A stretch of DNA of 64,000 nucleotides, from the NCBI GenBank assembly GCA_940337035.1, contig OW679195.1, forward strand, positions 179,462,015-179,526,014. Direction: 5' to 3'. Under the pieces are notes generated by a model. It saw nothing but the letters and a program-made list of their open reading frames with translations, was not told the DNA's origin and did not search any database. This stretch comes from Agriotes lineatus (taxonomy: Eukaryota; Arthropoda; Insecta; Coleoptera; Elateridae). Positions 56,832 to 64,000 of this stretch are shown in pieces; position 1 is the stretch's first letter; each line of letters begins with the position of its first letter. Made by a program: the position numbers and the translations under genes.

Positions 56832-57017
56832 ATGAGCGATGATGATCGAGATATCGATGTCGAGAGCGACGTAAGTATGCTCCTCTATTTACGTAAACAT
56901 CGCACGGATCAATATTAAACGGCAGCATGTGTACCTGTTATTTTTCAGGAGGGGAATGATTCGGACTCTCGCCAGCAAGGTGCAAGGCAGACACCCAACA
57001 GTCAGTATTATTCGCAG
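56832..57017 (+). CDS. Max: Max (MYC-associated factor X), exons 1-2 (partial)
   Basis: Exon 1 (56832-56870) encodes MSDDDRDIDVESD and ends at GTAAGT. A 78-bp intron ends ttttcag; exon 2 (56949-57017) encodes EGNDSDSRQQGARQTPNSQY and YSQ and ends at a GT donor (gtcagt). Both junctions are phase 0. The acidic MSD..DI.VESDE start is the conserved N-terminus of Max, the obligate bHLH-zip partner of Myc and Mad/Mnt proteins at E-boxes. The next exon should start with AEKRAHHNALERKRR; I did not find it up to 64000, so the intron exceeds 7 kb. Identity rests on 36 codons plus intron positions. Confidence 0.87.
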
Positions 57018-58390
57018 GTCAGTAAGCCCAGCCCATGCGAATTTCACATGTGGGGCTTGTTTACAAACACCAACTGATAATTGCACTCCGGTTAAGGACA
57101 CTGGCTGGGTTCATCAATACTAATAAATCCGATTTTTGTTCGTTTTTCAAAATGTTTAGCGTTCTGTGGTTTGTAGGTAGGATTGTTTTGTTTCTGGAGG
57201 GTTAGGCTTTTTTTTATTTCTTAAGTTGCCAGATTCCTGGAACGAGAGTACGAATACACATTACCGTTTACTTCATATTGAATTTAAGGAACCGAATTTT
57301 TAATTTCTGTTAAATAATTTATGCGGATCTCGTAAACAGTATGAGATAAAGACTGCTGCATTAACATGAAATGTGTAGCACTTCGAATGTTATTACGACA
57401 CGCGTATATATTGAAAAAGGTATTTTTTTTGTTATTGTTGGCGATAACTCTTAAGTAACTTTTAACATTATAAAGCTACTTTTTTACCTAAATTCTGAAT
57501 TAGAAATTAATTATAGCATATGTCAACAAACTTCTAACTAGGTTATAAATGAAAATGTGGTTTTTTTCATAGTAGGCTTTGAATAAATATTAAGCGCGAG
57601 GGAGACAAATGTATATCAGTGGTCTTAAAAAATGTCTTCATGTCGTTATTACATTTTACTTTGTTCAAGGTTTTTGCGGTTTACTTTTATATTTAAACGC
57701 AAATCAGAAATCATTAACTAGTAAATAGTTGCCTGTTTAATGGAGAATTAAAGTAAATATGGGTGCTTCTGTCATAAATACAGTTGATTCATTGTCTATG
57801 TAATTCAGAGTAGGTGGGGATCATCCTTGAAATTTTTATAACAGTGTAGCAATGTGTCAATAATATACACATAGGTTAGATCACTCCACTTTTGACATTA
57901 CAAGAATAACCTGGAGTTACTAGTTAGGCAGTCAAATTCTAATGATTACAAGAAAACCAATTTGAAGTGATTTTGAGAATATTTTATTGTATCCAATTTT
58001 TCCATACAGACTAAATTATTATTATTTAGTAATGTTGACGGTCATAAATGACATTTGATTAACATTTGTTAAACAACGATGTACACTTTAAAAATACACA
58101 AAATCCAAAGGCTACTAGAATCGCATAGAAAAGGCAAGCTATATAAACAAAAACAGTGAAATTTTTCTAACGGGCCATGTGACAAAACATTTGTTAGTTA
58201 TAAAGGACTGGTTGTTATATACAAAATGAACAAATTTTTTTCTTTTGTATTTAAATTTACTTTTTTCGATTTAAATTTGGACATGCATCTAATTCTATAG
58301 ATAAACCTTTTGTTCGAAATTGCTAAGTTACTTGTTGATTCAGATGTCTTCATTGATTCACCCTAGTGCCCACAAACTCTGTTGTGGCTA
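57018..58390 (+). other. Max intron 2, first part, no gene
   Basis: After the donor the sequence is AT-rich with no recognisable exon or transposon end. Confidence 0.5.
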
Positions 58391-59615
58391 CACTTTGCAC
58401 TACACAAGCTCGAAGGGTTTCGTCCTTTTAGGCCTACAGACAAGGTTTTGATTGTCAAGAAGTTGTAGAGCTTCTGGTTTTAGATGTTTGTGGAGCCTTT
58501 CTTCATGGCTCTTTGCAAACTTCCTGATAAAATCGTCGACCATCTTCACCTGGAATTCTCATGCAGATCCCTATCTCAAACAGCATTTACCGTATTTCGT
58601 TTTGAAATTTCTGACGGCAAGCATAATTGCTTTTTTTAGTACAGCCCCACAACTGGATGCCATAACTCCATACCTACTGCTCGCAATACTTGTTTATATA
58701 CTATCTACTTTTGTTTTCTTTTTCTGGGATGTCGTATGTATACAATAGGTATAGTGCTGACCCAAGAACGGTTCCTTGGGGAACACCTACTTTTATTGTT
58801 TTGAGTTCGAAATACTAATTTCCTCGCTTAATTTTGAAGGTATGGTCTGTTAAATATGAGTCCATGAGGTGAATACATTGAGTAGGCAAGTGTCTTTAAT
58901 TGTATCAGTAGACTCTTATGCCAAACACTGTAGCAAGTTTATTGCGAAAACCAAATTGATGCGATGGGATGAGTTTTCTCTCAATAATTTTTTTGTTCTC
59001 TTAAACAACAGCTTTTCAAACAACTTTGATGTTATAGGTAGCAATGATATTCGCCTGTAGGAATTTACATCGTTAACTAGGTTTTCCAGGTTCAGGTATC
59101 ATAATGACTTCAGCTGTTTTCCGAAAAATTGCTAGATGTTGAGTCAGAATGTTGCATTTATCAAGTATGTCAGTTTCAGAATACATTTCCTTGGTAACTG
59201 TTTTGGTATCTTCCTGGTGATCAGATCATATCCCGGGGCCTTTTTTTTTAGTGGATGGAATCAGCTTTTTGTTTGTTTCTTTGTGTATCTGTGGAATTTG
59301 TTTTATTAGCCTGTTAATTCTTTTAGTGGCCTTCCAAAATGAGTGGTCAGTGCTTTGATCTTCAGTTATTTCTTTAAGATAGGTATTAAATGTTTTGTTT
59401 TTAACTTTTTGGAATTCCCTTCTAAGCTGTAATGTGAGAGTATGTAATCTATTTTTATTTTCCCATGTTCTGGATCTCGACCAAGTTTTTCTAGTTCTTT
59501 TTTTTTTACTAAATCTCTAATTTGTTCGGGATAATTAATCCTTGTTGTAAGGGCGTAGCCAAGATTCCAGTTAGAGAAGGGCAAAAATGTATTTACACAA
59601 TTAACTACTATGTAC

Positions 59616-59871
59616 TAACAAGAGATCAAATAAATGTGCAATTCGAGTCGCTGTGATATGTGTTATTCGTTTGGCAGTACTGAAGTGTTTGTCAGTCTAT
59701 GTCAAATTCGAGATTAGTAGGTTAAGATTTGTTTGTTGTTTGACACAGAGTGTTGTAAAACTTAACCTGCAAATCTCGAATTTGACATAGACTGACAATA
59801 CACTTCAGTACTGCCAAACATATAACACATCACAGGCGACTCTAATTGTAAATTTATTTGATCTCTTGTTA
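59616..59871. mobile_element. Palindromic MITE, about 110-bp arms
   Basis: taacaagagatcaaataaat..gtttggcagtactgaagtgt..gtctatgtcaaattcgagat is repeated inverted up to tctcttgtta. It shares its inner motif with the palindrome at 227-292. Confidence 0.88.
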
Positions 59872-60345
59872 CTATTAACTACTAGATTTAAAAAAAAAAG
59901 TTAAATTATCATCAGTTTTCGCAAATCTGCTGCAGATAGTTTTATGGCCTCATCTTCTACCTCCTACCTTTTTCCCAGTATCATTTTATTTGTGTACACT
60001 TAGTAGCAAAATTCCACTAGAACGGTCTTTCGACATTATTCTTTATCCTTCCAGGGATTGTACATTGCATCACGTTTGATTTTTAAAATTACATAAAATA
60101 ACTTTGTGCATTTTGTAAAGTTTTCAAGTGTCATAGCAGGTTATCGAACTTTTACCTCAGAATAGAATGCACACATACACACAAAGATATTGGGAAGTGG
60201 GACAAAAATGTGCTCGTTCGATATTTGGTGTGTATTTACATCTACATCTACATTATTCAGAAATGGCTGTTAAGGGACAAATGCGAGTGAAGGTTTTCGC
60301 TACTACGCTACTACTGAATGTCATGATACCAGCTTGTAAGCCCAT

Positions 60346-60800
60346 TATACAGGGCATATTAAAAATGGTTCATAATTTTCAGGTAGAGCAATTCTTTGAT
60401 TAATTCTGAGTTGAAAATCTTAATACTAAAATATTGAATTCGTCTTCATGAGCTCTCACGCGGGGTAGATAAAAAACATAATTTTTTCAGGTCAAGTACC
60501 TTTTCTGTTTCAAATATGTTTAAGTATCGTCAAGCAAAGTTGTTCAAAATGTAAAATTATGGTCGCATGAAGATGAAGTACTGATGTGGTAACACGGCTT
60601 CACAAAAGTAGCCCGATATTTCTGATATTTTACATGGGACCACAATTTTACATTTTGACGTATTTAGAACAAAAAAGGTACTTTATCTGAGGGCTTATGA
60701 AGACCAATCTAACATTTTGGTATTAAGATTTTCGACTCAGAATTAATCAAAGAATTGCTCTACCTGAAGATTATGCGCCATTTTTAATACACCCTGTATA
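60346..60800. mobile_element. MITE with TATACAGGG termini
   Basis: The left tatacagggcatattaaaaa..ggtagagcaattctttgatt and the right inverted ..aatcaaagaattgctctacc..ttttaatacaccctgtata pair over about 90 bp, with TA flanks. Same terminus type as 39065-39228 and 39241. Confidence 0.85.
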
Positions 60801-61739
60801 CTTACCCATTAATTGGCGGTCATTGAATTTGGTTTGTCGAATTGAAAATATATCTATTTATAATTTTTTCATTACTTTTGAACCACGCTCTTGTCACGGA
60901 TACGAGTTGAGGAGTAGTACTTATCCCAGAACAAAATACCCTTGTTGTAACCTGTACAGGTCGATGGTACGGTATACAGTGGATTGAGTCCTATGAGAGT
61001 GCTTCTTCCTCGTTTGTTTTTATCTAGACTCATATGTGTAACCTACTATAGTTTGGTTTTTTTATCTTGTACAAATGTAAATAGTAATATTTTGCTCTTT
61101 GTAAATGTCCCTCCGTGGCTATGCCCATGCCTTGTTGTCTTTGTTTCAATTTATGGTGTATTATTCCATGCTGCATGCTGAATATCCAATAGTACCCTTC
61201 AGTGTGGATTGGTACAATCTGTAAATCTATTAATGTCAGGTTAGGTTCTCTGGCTATTGTTTTCACTTAGTGTTGGCAAGATTGGTGAATGATCAGACAT
61301 TAGATCCTCAAAGTCTACTGTCTATGTATATAAAATTTGTTGGTACTTTTCTTGAAACGAAGAAATTTAATCTTGCTCCCCAGTGTGTGTTCTTGGCATC
61401 GACATCTTCTCCAATGATAAATCTCTCACCTAAGGTTTGAACAAAGCAGCTAGTATTGCCCCTGTCTTATATTTTTCACGTCCATAATGGTTTACTGTTT
61501 CTAATGACGTAGTTAAATAAAACATTTTTATTAAGAATTTATATAGGTATTACAATATATACATAAATATAGTGAAATTTACTGAAATAATCTGTTCATT
61601 GTTTTAGCAAATTTTTGATTTCATTGTCATCTGATCTAACAAAATTTGTGATGAAGAAACAAGATTAAAAGCATCGTTATTACCAGTTTTAATAAAAAAG
61701 AGTTCGTCTTTTACTTGCTTATGAGCATCACTATTTTAT

Positions 61740-62850
61740 TTTACAGTAATAGCTTTGTTATTCAATTTCCTCCTTTCCCTCCATCTGGACATTGTTGTTG
61801 CTACCGTTTTCTACTTCTTCACCAACCGAAATTGTTTCTTGTATAATATTACCAAACTCTGTATTATCATTCGCATCGATGGAATCAAATTCTGATGCAT
61901 CTACTGCAGCATATCCACCATTATTCAACAATTCCCGCAAAAATGAAAGTGGCACATCATATTCATCTGATGTATTTCTGCTAAGAAATGATTTTCACAA
62001 CTGTGAAAGTGGCAATCTTCAGAGTCGGACTGTTCACCTGGTTGTTTTCTTTTAAATCCTACTTTTAAGAAACAGTTTATTGTTGTAGTATCTCTATCTA
62101 GGTGATAATAGCATCTAGCATGGTCATTTTTTCCCTAATCGTTTCTGGAAAACGGGATCTTCACTTTTACAATCAATATTTCAGTAGAATTTGTTTATAA
62201 ATGCATATGACAAGCTGCCTTATCCAACGTACCAGTTTTCTGTCGAATTCTCGTAACCTCTTGCTAAAAATGTCACTGGTCATCCACGCTTTCTTAAGCC
62301 ACATGACAAATAGTTTCTTAATATGAATATTTTAGTAACTGTGGGGCGTAACTGTTTTATCAGTGACTATCAATTTTCCTGTTCTGCCAGCTATGTTAAC
62401 GCAATGCATTTTCATAAATCTGTCTTTGGAAATGTTACCACCACATTTTTCACCTGTTAGGTTCATAGTTTCGTTAGGTGGAGCTCTCAGGAATATACCA
62501 GTCTCATCTATGTTGTAAATATTTTCATTTTCATGAACATTTATTATAGATGATAATTTTTAATTCCGTTTTGTCACAATTCTGTTATCGACACGGGCGG
62601 ATTCATCCGACTCTTGATTTGTAAGAAATGTTATGTCACTTTAAAATCTTCGCATTCTATTTCTTCAGCGCCTTCCTATTGTACAATAGGCCCAGAAATA
62701 CACAGATTTTTGCTTCGTGCTCTGGAAAACCACTCAAAAACTGTTGAATCTGCGACAAGATCTACACTTTTATTATTAGGTGACTTTTTGGTTAGGAGTG
62801 CCATACATAATCAGTAATCACAGTCATAATCATAATATGTGTTGCAATAA
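61740..62850 (-). pseudogene. pogo/Tigger-type transposase relic (CENP-B-like)
   Basis: From 62830: VDLVADSTVFEWFSRARSKN then LCISGPIVQ, the second helix-turn-helix (CENPB type) of pogo/Tigger transposases. Then, in shifting frames, VDETGIFLRAPPNETM-like (NIYN(V)DETGIF), GEKCGGNISKDRFMKMHCVN, AGRTGKLIVTDKT and KAWMTSDIFSKRLREFDRK of the DDE core. An acidic C-terminal tail, 61758-61955, is still open. About ten disruptions. Inserted in the Max intron. Confidence 0.78.
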
Positions 62851-64000
62851 CGAGAAAGTATTAAATTGCTATCAGCAATGCTGCATTATCAGCATCCAGT
62901 GAGTCATGAAACTTGAAATTTTTAATAAGATGTTACGATGTGTTTCTTGTAGAGAAAAGAAATTATTTAAATCTTTCTACCCTATTAAAACACCATTAGA
63001 TTGGGAGTGCACGAAGTCATCTGTAAAAGAGAAATTATGTTAAACAAATATATCTGATAAGAGAGAGTTCACTGTATATACAAAAAATTATTTTTAAGGG
63101 TCCACTGCAAATGGATAATGGCATAACAAATCATTCATTGAAATATTACATCTGATTTTTTAAAATAATGATACTTTTGCATTGGTTTTTTTAGATCGAT
63201 ATTCATGTAATTCATTAATATCTTACCGTAGCCCACCTATATAAAACTAGATTTCCATTTATAATTCTGTTCATTTTAAGAGCTACAGTTGGCGATGGGT
63301 TTATACTTATATGCATCATTAAGTTTCTTTCTATGTATATGAAGTATTCTATGGTCAACTAAACCTTGAACTGATGCAGAGAACTTGTAATGATATGTAA
63401 GAAATTAACATGTTTTGTCAATGCTGTACAAATCGGATTTGTTCGAATGGACGAATCAGAGTTTTAGGGCTTTTCATTGTCTATGTCAACTTGATGTTTT
63501 TATTCTTTGTGTATTCTTTGTTTTTGTCATTAGGTTGCCTAGTTTTTACCAAACTCTTCTATGTTTTACCTTTTATTTGAATTAATTCAGACTCATTTCC
63601 AGCTGGCAGATCTTATAGTGAATAATCACTGCTATTGACGCAGTTTATCATGGTTTATAAAAGCACAGTGATTAATCTCTTGCATGTTTCAGATGCCATA
63701 TCAGTTTGTTGTTTTCTACTTACTCATTATTTCTGTCTTTTTGCTCTAACGCAATAGGATCAGTCACAATATATTGTTTACCTTGAAACCAAGTAGATCA
63801 CATGATCAGCAAAAAATTAAAAACATTGGCAAAATAATGACAAATTACTTATAAGCGAAATGAGGCTAGAGATAGCTACACAATTTAAAGGAAAACAAAT
63901 ACTACTTTACAATACGATTTAGATAACTGTAAAACACTAGTATGAAACAGTTGAAAACAACACCATGCAAATGCAGTGACGAAAAGTGGAATAATTGCAA
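62851..64000. other. Max intron continues, no recognisable feature
   Basis: AT-rich; I searched by eye for a Max bHLH exon in this stretch and did not see it. Confidence 0.45.

Larger units (their letters stand above)
58390..61510 (-). pseudogene. Decayed Jockey/Juan-like LINE in Max intron
   Basis: Minus-strand pieces in order: endonuclease FVQTLGERFIIG then NTHWGA (61370-61440); linker INYPEQIRDLVKKKELEKLG (about 59510); RT YRRISLLPITSKLFEKLL (about 59020); VFPKEPFLGQHYTYCI (VPQG region, 58750); C-terminus HEERLHKHLKPEALQLLDNQ (58460). Interrupted by MITEs at 59616-59871 and 60346-60800. Many stops. Confidence 0.75.

Overview
This window is eukaryotic. It is AT-rich, spliced and densely packed with transposable elements, and looks like an insect genome with a large repeat fraction. 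The evidence is insect-type elements (BEL/Pao, Ty3/gypsy, Jockey-like LINEs, Penelope, hAT, pogo, a 5S-rRNA-derived SINE) and two host-gene starts that read like insect orthologues. I cannot name the species.

Host genes. Only two conserved cellular genes are visible, each as two short 5' coding exons. (1) Minus strand, 11564 down to 11276: a CHY-zinc-finger protein of the RCHY1/Pirh2 ubiquitin-ligase family. Exon 1 is 23 codons and exon 2 is 54 codons, with good splice sites; the rest must lie beyond a long intron to the left. (2) Plus strand, 56832 to 57017: the bHLH-zip factor Max. Exon 1 is 13 codons and exon 2 is 23 codons, followed by an intron that fills the rest of the window. Two CACGTG E-boxes and a TATA-like box lie upstream of Max.

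Layout. 0.4-4.3 kb: RTE-like LINE fragment (minus) split by a 1,730-bp gypsy-type solo LTR (2282-4011, TSD aagt), then a CR1/Jockey-type 3' end. 4.6-7.9 kb: decayed BEL/Pao element (5' LTR, PBS, gag, protease, start of RT). 7.9-9.45 kb: hAT transposase relic with its 3' terminus. 10.6-11.2 kb: hAT MITE with perfect 8-bp TSD. 13.4-19.9 kb: Jockey-like LINE (minus) interrupted by a 1.93-kb insertion and by a 5S-SINE. 20.25-31.8 kb: Penelope-like element (minus) split by a complete 9.7-kb gypsy element (20654-30391, TSD tgtt) with 1.6-1.7-kb near-identical LTRs, gag, a well-formed -1 frameshift signal, and a pol frame interrupted only by two UAG codons. 31.8-35 kb: minisatellite interrupted by an LTR-like insert. 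35-47 kb: MITEs and a recurring class of 100-150-bp palindromes, several placed end to end with no spacer (44602-46032). 39.2-52.3 kb: a pair of matching inverted termini with inverted satellite arrays, possibly one 13-kb element, enclosing a Jockey-like LINE (47.2-51.5 kb) that carries a PIF/Harbinger MITE. 52.3-54.8 kb: a 2.5-kb inverted-repeat element with internal duplication and a second 5S-SINE. 56.4-57.0 kb: Max promoter and first exons. 57-64 kb: Max intron with a decayed LINE, two MITEs and a pogo/Tigger transposase relic.

No intact autonomous element is evident. The gypsy copy is the youngest and closest to intact. The genes do not form a pathway; the window is mainly a record of nested insertions around two host loci.
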